Positions 1 to 10,400 of a DNA stretch of 64,000 nt are shown piece after piece. Both the position numbers and the translations under genes were made by a program. Source of the DNA: Sarcocystis neurona (lineage: Eukaryota > Apicomplexa > Conoidasida > Eucoccidiorida > Sarcocystidae); contig KL647303.1 of NCBI GenBank assembly GCA_000727475.1, positions 772,408 through 836,407 of the forward strand, in the 5' to 3' direction. Under the pieces are notes generated by a model. That model saw nothing but the letters and a program-made list of their open reading frames with translations. It searched no databases and was not told the origin of the DNA. How positions within the stretch are numbered: the first letter of the stretch is position 1; every line of letters starts with the position of its first letter.

Positions 1-489
1 AGGGGTAGGCCGGACTTCGGCTGCCGTTCGGCTTTGGTGCGGCGAAAAACGCGTGCGCTCCACCGCAAGCCCCTGGCTCGCGTTCTTCTGTTGAACGCTG
101 CTGTTGGTGGACAGAGCGCTACGCAGCTGCCTACTGCAGATCCGAGTGCGTTCCTTAATATACAAATTAGAGAGAAGTGCTGAGTGCCAGCCACGTGATG
201 GTGCCGCTGTTTTGAGCTAGACTGTCCGATGGCAGCCGGATGAGCACTTGCCGCAGTGACAGCGATACAAAGTGATGGAAAGTCCTGACAACTGGGTGGG
301 ATTTTTGTGTTTTCAGTATCGCAGGAGAGAGGATTTTTTGGCGAGTTTCCACATGAGAGCAGCGCAGGGAAGAGGTGGCCGAATTTTTTCATTGCCTTCT
401 AGATAACAGGACGGCGCGTCCTTACCATTGGACCCCTTTCTGGAGGACGAATTGCAGCCGAGCATGCCGCTGCCTCGCGGGCCCCTCCT

Positions 490-612
490 AATATACAACA
501 TATATACATACATACATATATACATACGCATGTGTATAATATGCACATGTATATATGCACGTATGTCTGTATATATGTATATGTGTACGGATACGTATAC
601 ATGTTTACGTTT
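490..612. repeat. TA/CATA-rich microsatellite
   Basis: Imperfect alternation of TA, CATA and TGTA units, largely alternating purine-pyrimidine. The same style of repeat recurs throughout the window's introns and intergenic DNA. Confidence 0.8.
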
Positions 613-1291
613 ACTTGTGCACAAATTTGCATGTGAATCTTCAATAGTACGGATGGGGAAATTTTTTTCGTTGAGTATGCCACGACTGATATTTTGACAG
701 CGCCGCACGCAGCGTACTGTTAATGAAACAAGCACGCTTTTTCGGCGACGTTGCGACAAAAGGGCTTTTACTAAATGAGAACCTACATGAGGATGAATGG
801 AAGCTTGACGCTCAGCCTTTGCCACTTCGTTTTTCCTTGCCCAGAGTACGCGCGTCTCGTCTCGCACCCCTTCGTCGCGGATGCGCCATGTGCCTGTGGG
901 CCGTTAATAAGGCGCATACATACCGTTCACACCAGAAAATATGCCTGCAGTAGTCAAATTTTCCAAACGTGCACATTTGTGGGTGGCCACTAGAATATTC
1001 GGACACAGCGACTAGGATTGAAAAGTACGGGGAGTACGGGATGCGATTAATACGCACCGAATGGATATTCGTGTTGTGCGTTGTGAGTTTCACAAGATAG
1101 GGATATTACGCGTGCACACCGAGTTCCACTTTACCGTAAGATATACGCTTTCGACCACGGCCTGCTAAGTTGTGTGCGGCTATACAGATTTTTACATATA
1201 CACGTACGTGTGTGTACTGATGCAAATGCGAGGTGCAAACATTTGGGACATTTCTGCTCCCGCAAGTATGTGGCTGCAATCAGGGGTACAT

Positions 1292-1400
1292 TGGCGTGTG
1301 TGTGTGTGTGTGTGTCTATGTGTTTGTGTGAATGTGTGTGTGTGCATGCACATATGTGTGTATGCATGTATATATGTGTGTACGGATGTGTATATATATC
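1292..1400. repeat. GT-rich microsatellite
   Basis: An uninterrupted run of GT dinucleotides near 1295-1313 passes into imperfect TGTG/TATG units. Confidence 0.8.
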
Positions 1401-4030
1401 CTCGTGACTATTCTGATGCACGCTGACGTAGGTTCACGTCTGATTGCGTGTATGCGTGTGCACCAGTACAAATGATATATGCGCACATTTGGAGGCTGTT
1501 ACACGCTCGGACTTCCTAATTGCTTCCACCTTGACATTCTACTACAGGTGTGCCTGTGACCTTGTGTGCGTGTGGAGCGGCCCAGTGCCTGTTTACGCGA
1601 GGGTGTACTAATTCACACATATATACATACATACGAATCAACCTGCATGCACGTATGACGTGGAACTAAAAACCGTATACGCCTACGTATGCATTAATGT
1701 ATACACGTGTATACGTGCATTGACGGCCTGAGGTTCGAATACTTTTGTGCGTGCGAACTCTACGAGCCTTGTGTGTAAATTCTGCGCTGCACATGAACGC
1801 ACCTTTTTCTACACAGGATGCTCGATCCACTTTTTAGGCGGCTACACGATATCATGCTTAGCGTACTATAGTTGTACGTGCCTGTGGAAGAGCAGTTGAA
1901 GATATGTACGGGTATATTAACATCGACGTCACCAGCACCTCCTTATTTGCGCAAAAAGAGCAGATAATACGCAGACACCTACATCACATTGGAACACCCT
2001 CATCTGCCAATTGCTGTGCGACTATCGTACATTCGCGTGTGCATGCCGGACACCCACGAATGTGCACAACGTTGCACATCTCTGCACATGTGTTTCTGTA
2101 GGACAATGCCACTAGTGGGCCGTCGAATACTGGCGCACCTTTAGAATATACTCTTCTGCGTGCGCGATTAGACACGCACTGTTCATATACATAGAGAAAG
2201 TGGCTGTGGTATACATAGGTAGGCAGGTCATCAATGACATTGAAGTACGTATTCCATATTCTATTTGTATACGATATAATAATAATCGTAGAGATTACCT
2301 ACCACACAGTGGCGCAGGTTTCGCAGAAAAAAGGAGATGATGAAATTTTCTGTTTTAAGAACATACGCGTTGCTCTTCATGGGTGTGTATACACTCTTTC
2401 ATACGTAAGTGTACGCTACTTGACGGTCGATGTTGACGTGTCGAGTATACTGGTATTCTTACACATGAAGTGTTTGCTCCCCTGTAGAGGGTATGTCTCC
2501 CGTTTCCCCTCTCTTGGATGGGCTCTGAATAGAGGTTATCGCGGTTGAATTGTAGGGACGGTCTACTACAAGTCACATTTTCCTATAACATACTTGGAAG
2601 CAAAGGTCTTACGCTGCGTTCATCACACCATACATATATATGTGTATGTATGCGCACGAGTACACACGTGACAACATTTGTAGAGAAACAGGTGCGTCCC
2701 TCTACGCAAACGCGTAACCCTTGCGTGCAGATGCAGAAGTCTGTTACCGTCACAACAATTCTATAAAGGCGTCGACACATACGTATATTGTAATAGACGT
2801 GGGTACGTGGGGACGTATGCACACACGACAGTGTGTGTGTCCTGCAGTACAGAGAAGGCCGCAAATTTGCTTCATATCCTAACTCAGTCAGAACTGTCGT
2901 AGTCACGTGTATCTAAACTGCATAAGGACGGCACAATAGGAACTGCATTCATCTGTTCAAGTGCACCGTATATGCGTACTCTTCCGCAGTGAACAAGCTC
3001 CACCTTGCGCGGCTCACTTAAAGTTTCACCGTTTCGCGGAATCAGGACCGTACGTTATATCTACAGATCTGTAAACACGCAAGTGTAGAAACCACAAAGG
3101 TAAATAGATAGAACCATCTACCTCTGCACGAAGAGGTAGGTGGTTAGATGCGGACGTATGAGTAGATTTGTGTACAAAGTGTACACGGCTTAAATGCACA
3201 GATACGTTCCGTAGGCACAAAGACAAGTTGACACGTGGTAGGCCAGAACACAACGTGAATGTCGAGTTGCCAGAGACCAGTGTGCAGGCTCTGGTCCGCG
3301 TCCACGTGCTGTCCAGCCCTGCGTACAGAAGTTAATTATCACAAGATTGAAAATCTCTTGCAGTGGTGTTCCCGTACTTCTTGAACGGCTCGTTCCCTTC
3401 GTCACAAGGACTTCCAAAAGTTGAGTGCCTCTGCCTGGGAAATCTCTGCCACTCTGAAACTAGTGTGTCCACCTATACCATCTGCTAGATGAGCAAAACG
3501 TAACTCTTCGCTGCTTGTGTGTGCCTCCTTTGAATATGCTTTTTCACGCAGATTTGCGTACGTCCATGTACGCGGACTTACATATATATGTGTATACGTA
3601 TATACACATATTTACACAACGACACATAGAAGAGAAACAGGCAAGCAGCCAAACAGGCATACGCGGTATTCTTTATCTAAACAACTGTACAGTGTCTATC
3701 CATGCTCCCCTCTGTCTACACCAGTAAGGAGATAATTATTTTTCCCCCAATTGCCGCAAAACACTTATCCACATTGCATCCATTCACCACCGCGGCTCAT
3801 CACGGGTTGTTTCGCCATGAGAAGAAGCAGGCTCTGGCACTACTACAAATACGAAACCCTTCGGCTGAGGCTATTCGTTACTCGGCGGGTGTGTTCTCTA
3901 CCGGCACATTTATGTATTTTTTTTTGAAACGTGTACACATGTAAATCTTCCTCTAATAGATTCTCAACTCGAGTCCACGCACATACGTGTATCGATACAG
4001 TTCCAGCCGTGTACACCTGTGCGTGCATTA

Positions 4031-4083
4031 TACATATATATATAGATATAGATATAGATACAGATATATATATATATATACAG
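4031..4083. repeat. TATAGA / TA microsatellite
   Basis: TA dinucleotides enclose several TAGATA hexamers, then a pure TA run. Confidence 0.8.
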
Positions 4084-4649
4084 GTACATGCAACGCCTGT
4101 GCGGATATGTAGGTGTGTTTGTGTGCAACTTTTTCTCTCTGTCTCTCTGTATATCTCACATTTTTTACAAGGTGAAAGAGAGCGCTCTCAATTAAAAACC
4201 AAACAGTGACACACTTACGGCCACACGCTGCCACTTTCTACACACCGTATCTATGTTTATAGATCGAAATATATCTACACGGCGTATCACTGTCTTCTTT
4301 TTTAGGATGTATCTACACATGCAAATATCTGGATGGACCAATGTCGACACTTGTCTTCCAGGTACGATGGTTTTCAATCTGGGTCTTCACGCCGACGCAC
4401 AAATCCTTCGCTGTATAGATCTTGTTCAACAAATATATGAACAGATACATAAAGATAGATATGTTTACAGGCGGACGACTTTTTCGTTTGGCCTCCGTTC
4501 GCCTCCGTGCCGTCTCGATTTCCCCTGCTATCTCCTCAAAACATGCTTGGAAGTGACACTTGGGTATGTATATGAACATGGAAGTGGATGCATGTATTCA
4601 TATAGATTTCTACCGTCGTGTGCACGATTAGAATACACACGTTTCCGAG

Positions 4650-6131
4650 TCTCAACCGCGTTGGTTGTTGTTTGTGTGCTGCTTTTGTTGCTGGTATTGC
4701 TGCTGCTCCTGTTGCTGCTGTGGCTCGTGCTGCGGAGGGAACTGCTGCAGCAGCCGGTGCCGCCGTTCATGCTGTTGATGACCGACTCCTGCCGGTGGTG
4801 CGCTCACTGCTGCGGCTGCTAAGGACGCTGGCTACACTCCTTTTCTCTTCTGTTGTTACTGCTGCAATGCTGATTCGACTCTTGGTTTGCCTGCTGCGCT
4901 TCGGATGGACTTGGAGTGAAACTGCTGCTGCAGTGTGTGTCTTGCAGCAGTGGATTCCCCGTCTCACCCGGGGCGCATCATATGCCTTCGCTTCTGTCAG
5001 GTGCTGTCGCCGAACGCACACTATTTCTGCCCATGTATGTGTTTCCCTCTCTTCCTTTCTTACCAATGGCGTGTCTTTTTCCTTTTTCCGTGCAACATGT
5101 CGGCCTCTCCGGTTCCTCTTTCGGAACCCGTGCGCATGCACGGCCTCCTCGCTTCCTCCTGCGCTCTGCCGGCACCCCCGACGACCACGTCTGCGTGCGC
5201 CGCCGCTGCGTGATCCGGCACGTTGTCTTTTCATTCCTTTAAAAACCGTGTATATATATATGTACGCACAAATATATGTGTATACATATATATTTATATC
5301 GTGTAAAACTCACATTCTGTGTCAATCCTTGTATGTGAATGTATTCACTCAACTACAAGTATGCCTGTATTACCGTGTCAAGTGCCTGTTTTTGAACAGC
5401 TGCACAAGCATGTGTCTACGTGTCGCATCCCCCCGGAAGCCTTTTCTGAGACCATTCTCCACCTGCCCTCCTTCTTCCGTAGCTGCAGGAACGGCGGACC
5501 TGTCTGCCTCCGTTGCTGCTGCTCCAGTTACACGCGCTCTGCGCATGTACGCGGAACAAATATTTACCGTGAAACACATTACTATCCTGTTACACCGGAT
5601 TCCTCTTTGTGCGTGCTATACACTAGCTGCTGCTACTGCGCAGCAGCGCGGCTTCTAGGTCCGTTGGTCCGAGACACGTGCACCTGCCTTTTTCCTCTCT
5701 CCCTGCTGCAATCCCTGCTACTGCTGCTGCTGCCGCACCAGTCTGCTGCTGCGACGGCAAGCCGGGGCTGCTGCTGCAGCCCGCAGTGCTGCCACAACTG
5801 TCTCTTCTCTGCGTCGTCCGGCTACTAGTACCTCAAAGTATACTGCTGCTGCAGCAGGTGTCGTGCTGCGGCCGCTGCTCCGGTCGCAGCTCACACTGCT
5901 GCTGTTGCTGCTACTGCGTCCAACGCTGCCATTTTTGCTGCCGCCCCATTCTGAAGGCAGCTGCTGATGCGCACACTGCTTTTAGGACTGCCGCAGGCAC
6001 TGCTTGTGCTACTGGTGCCCGTTTGTAGGGGTGCGCTGCGGCCAGCGTCTCGTCTCCCTTCGTCCGTCTCGTGCGCCTTTGAATGAGGGCTATGTGTAGC
6101 CCTTCTCCGCCCTTCCCCGTGGTCGCATCAG
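4650..6131 (+). other. CTG/GCT triplet-rich region, probable upstream exons of the 6.1-13.3 kb gene
   Basis: Dense CTG/GCT runs begin near 4.68 kb and continue into the gene downstream. Plus-strand frames give Ala- or Leu-rich translations with less repetitive stretches between them, for example around 4,770-5,000 and 5,480-5,650, which resemble membrane-protein sequence. Several splice-like signals exist but I could not build one phase-consistent chain. Position 6131 ends a good acceptor with a pyrimidine-rich tract, so the ATG at 6132 may be internal rather than the true start. Confidence 0.35.
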
Positions 6132-7454
6132 ATGAGCGTCACTTCATCGCTGCTGCTTCCGGAGCAGCTGGTTACTGCTGCGGCTGGCTTGCCAGCACCT
6201 CCAGCAAGAGGAGGGGGTTCAGGAGCAGCAGCACCAACAGCCCGCCCACCACCGGGAGCAGCAGGACTTCCCGCGACAACAGCGACTCGAGACACCCGGC
6301 GTCGGCTATCTCGCATGTCTCTGTCTCCGTCTCCACATCTCCTCAGTGACAGTGCACCACCCTGTACTCTCCCCTTTGCAGGGATGTCTCCCGCGCAGCA
6401 GAACTCACCGGTCTCCTCCGCTCCTCACAAGGTCCCAGCCTTTTTCGAGTATCCCACACGTCTTCAGTCGTGCGTTGCTGGTGCTGCTAGTGCTACCGCA
6501 ACCGCCGCTGCGGTGGAGTATTCTTCTGGTGCAACTGGAGGTTTTTTCGCTGCTGCTGGTGCTCCTCGCTGTCCTGCTGCTGCTGCTGCGGACGGTTGTG
6601 CTGCTGCTGTTGCTGCAACTGCTCGTACAGCTGCTGCTGTCCCTGCTCCCGATGCTACCGCAGCTACCGTAGCTGCTGCAGCTGTAGCTGGTGCTGCTTC
6701 TGGGGCCAGCTCGGACCCCGGCGCGTCTGATTCAGCAGCAGAAGCCGGGGTTGATGCGGCTGCAAGCGACGCTTCTGCTCCTAGTTGCGTCGAACTTCTC
6801 TGTTTGCAGAAAGGCCGTGCTGCTGCTAGGGACTTCTGCAGCTCGTCGCAGCAACTGCAGCAGCAGCAGCCGCTGCACATGGGTGAGCCTTCCGCACCTG
6901 CGCGTGCAGCACCAGCAAGATGGGATAATGTCTTTCTGCCCACACGAAACCAACCCCCGCACGGCCAGCAGCAGCAACAGCGTCGCGAGCAACAGTCGCA
7001 GCAGCCGATGTGTTCGCAGCAGCAACGACTGCAGCTGCTTCACCGTCACCGGCAGCAGCGGCAACACCAGCAGCTGCAACAGGAAGTGCAGGAACAACAA
7101 CAAGAGCACAGGAGACAGCAACACTACATGCAGTGGCAGCATGGGCTGCAGCACGAGGGGCAGCTGCCTGCGCGAGGCCAGCACCTTGGACAGCAGCATC
7201 TGCCCCTTCCCCAGCACCAGCACCCTCCCGTCGAGGAGCAGCAACAGCCGCGTCCCCCTCAGCAGCAGGGGCACCACCAGCAGCAGCCTTCCCCCCAGCA
7301 ACAGCAGGTGCATCAGCAGCGGCGACGCGGTTGCGAGGAACAGTCGCACTTGCGTCAGCAGCAACCGCATCAGCACCACCGCCAGCAGCGACAAGCTCTC
7401 CACCAGCAGCAGCGAGAGCTGTGCGACAGCCATCAGCAGGAACAGCAGCAGCGC
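6132..7454 (+). CDS. Exon of the triplet-rich gene: poly-Ala then poly-Gln
   Basis: The exon begins either at an ATG or after the acceptor ending at 6131, and is open for 441 codons. GCT runs give Ala at about 6,470-6,830, then CAG runs give Gln at about 6,845-7,450 in the same frame. The donor GTGAGG follows 7454 in phase 0. Confidence 0.45.
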
Positions 7455-10400
7455 GTGAGGTGCTTTGGACTGACAGCTCCGCCGCCTTTGACGCCGGTGG
7501 CACGGTCCTTCGGCGAGACTGCTGCTGCATGCTGCAGCTATTGTCCGCGGCTGTTAATCACGCTAGCACAACAGCTGCTGCTCGTCTCGCACGCGGTTGC
7601 GCTGCTACTGTTGACCCAAGAGCTCCCCCCTCTTCCTTCGCAGCATTTGGTGAGCCTGTTCCTAGAAAACCAGCAGACGTTCATGCACGGCTCCCGTGGC
7701 GACAGCGCCGAGGCCACGCAGCACTCCACGCTGCGTCTGTTCCCCACCAACAGCAGCCCGACATGCAGCAGCAGCAGGACGGCAATGGGCGACAGCAGCA
7801 ACGGCAGCGGCAGGAGCGCCGTAGACAGCAGCAGCAGCCTCACGACCAGCACCAGCAACCTGACCACCAGCAGGAGCCTCCCCAGCAGCAGCAGCCTGAT
7901 CCCCAGCAGCAGCAGCCTGACCAGCAGCAGCAGTGCCGGGGGGGGGGAATTCCACGAGAGGCCTTTATTTCTGTTGCGTCTCCTTTGCTGGAGTCTTCTC
8001 CTTCTTCATCTTCCGTGTATATCCCGCGGACTCGAGATTTACGGGCTACAGCGCAAGAAAGAGCCGCTGCAGCGACGCCTGCGGCCCGACGCCTCAGCAC
8101 TTACGCCGCTTCTTCCGTCCCGTCCCCAGCCGGCCACATGCAGCGTGAAACGTTGCCAGATGCCTTGCCTTCTCCTTCTTCGTTTCCTCCCAATTTATAT
8201 TCTTCACCGTCACCACCTCGTTTTTCTTCTTCCTGTGCCCCGTCAGCTGTAGAACAGGACGGAGCTGCGGCAGCAGCAGCACGTTCGCCGACGCTCCTCT
8301 CGCCCTCCTCCTCCCTCTCCTCCGCGTCCCTCTCCTCCTCTTCGTCTTTCTCCTCTTCCTCTGCGACTTTCATCTCACCTTCACTTTTTTCGACCGTGCA
8401 CAGCGCGGCGTTCTGCGACGCAGCGGCAGCGCTAGAAACGGTGCTGCTGCAGCTGGCGGCTGTGGCCCGAGCAATCTTTGTCGGGGCAGCGGGGAGCTGC
8501 CTGCTGCTGCTGGCTGTACCGCTCTGTTCTCTTCCGTATGCGCGTCTCTGCATGCGGCGCGCACACAACCGCGTGCTGCTCAGCCAGGAGGCGCTGACGC
8601 TCTACCACGCGCCTTCGCTGCTGACGGAGGTTCTCCCAGAAATGGCGCTGGCATGTTTGGGTGCCTTGCTGCTTCTGTTGCTGCTGCTGTTGGAGCAGCG
8701 CTTCTGCTTCCACGTCTCTGAGGCTGTCTCCTCTTTCTATCTTCCCTCTTCTCCTCCTTCTTCGTGCGGTTCTCCTGCCGCTCCTTCTTCGTCCTCCTCT
8801 CCTGTCTCATTCGATGCGTCTCCTCCCTGCCTTCCCGCTGTCGCTTTCTTCGCAGCAGCCAAGCAGCTCTACGCCTCCCACGTCTACCTCCCCACCCTGT
8901 TTGCTCTTCCTACTGCTGTTGCTCTTCCTTCCTCTCTGGCCTCTGTTCCCGCGTCCGCTGCTCCTTCTGCTGTTACTGCTATGTCTGCTCCTGCTGCACT
9001 TGGTGCTGCCGCCCCTGCTGCTCTCTCCCGGACGTTCCCCCCTCCCACTCCGGCAGCTGCTGCTCCGGCTCCTGCTGCTACGCCTGTCTCTGCTGCGCTT
9101 TTTGCTGGTGGTGTTGCTCATGCAGCAGCTGCTGCCCTGCCTGGCGCTGTGCACGTGGCAACGACTGCGGAGAGTGACGGTGCTGCTGCAGGTGCTCCTG
9201 CTGCTACTGTTGCTTGTCTTCCTCGTCTCGGCATGCGACGTGCGCCTGCTGCTGCTGCTACCGCTTCTGGTGCTGCTGCTTCTCCTCCTCCGTCCCACGT
9301 TGGGAGCGTAGGGGCAGCTGTTACTGTTTCTCCTGATTCTGTTGCGTTGAAGCCCACGCTTGCGTATGACGCTCCTTCAGTTGGTCCCGCCCAACACACT
9401 GCTGCTGCTGCTCCTTTTGGGGCTGCTGCTCCTCCTGGTGGTCCTTCTGGGGCTGCTGCTGCCCCTGCTGCCTACTTTAGGGCTGCTGCCGCTTCTGCTG
9501 GACGTTCTGGCGCTGTTGCTGCTCCTCCTCCCGTTGACGCTGCCGCTGCTGCTGCTCCTCCGCCTGCTGACGCTGCCGCTGCTGCTTCGCCTGCGATCCT
9601 CTCCGCAGGTGCTCTTCCTTCTCACCCTACTGCTGCGGCGTCTCCTCACTTTGATCAGTCGCCAGCTCCTGCGGCTGGCACGTCTGCTGCTGCGCAGTCT
9701 TCGCCTCCTCCTGTTGCTGCACTTGCCGCTCCGGTCTTTCTCGTTGTTGCTGCTGCGCCTCTATCCCGAAAGACGGGAGGTGGCGCTGCTCCGTCCTCTC
9801 CAGCTGCTGCGGCGCTTCCGTCTGCTGCGATTTCTTCTCCTACTTCTGCAAGTACCGCCTTCACTGCTGCTGCTGGGAAATTGTCGTGCGTGTCTCTGTC
9901 TCCAGTGACTGCGTCGGCGGCGCTGCTGGTAGGCGTTTCCGCATGCGGCTGCCTTTATGGCTTGCTGCTTTCCTACTTTTCTTCGTCCATCATCTCGAGT
10001 GTTTCTCTCTCGTCTCTTGCATTTTCCCTCTCTCTCCTCGTCACCCCTTCTTTGCCTCTGTCGGCCGCAGCCCCCGCCCGCGACACGCGCCACTGGCTTC
10101 CAGCAACAGCAGCAGCAGGAACAACAGGAGAAGCAGCAGGAACAGCACGAGCAGGAGGAGGAGCGGGAGCAGAGGCGGCAGCAGCAGCAGCTGTAGATGA
10201 TTCACCTGTGCTGCTGCTGCTGCGCTTCCTGCCTGTATCCCTGCTGCCGTGTCTCGCCCTTGGCGCGGCACTGTGTTGCTGCTGCTCTCTCCGGCACTTC
10301 AATAAATACTCACACATTCTCTGCTGGCAGGTGCGACTACTCACAAACACGTCGAGCGTCCTCCCACGTGTACGCCCCACAAAACACATATATGTGCTCG

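Larger units (their letters stand above)
1..4600. other. Non-coding left flank, no gene recognised
   Basis: Short open frames occur on both strands, but most are read through TA- and GT-rich simple repeats and give tyrosine/isoleucine/cysteine-rich translations typical of repeat DNA. I see no conserved domain and no convincing exon with splice sites. It holds the microsatellites listed separately. Confidence 0.5.

Noticed and set aside
4767..5234. A 155-codon basic minus-strand frame
   Set aside because: Arg/Lys-rich complement of the CTG-rich plus strand with no motif or splice support.
6732..9299. Long minus-strand and alternative-frame Leu, Ser or Ala runs (several over 150 codons)
   Set aside because: They are shadow frames of CAG/GCT triplets; the chosen plus-strand frame is longest and has consistent splice phases.
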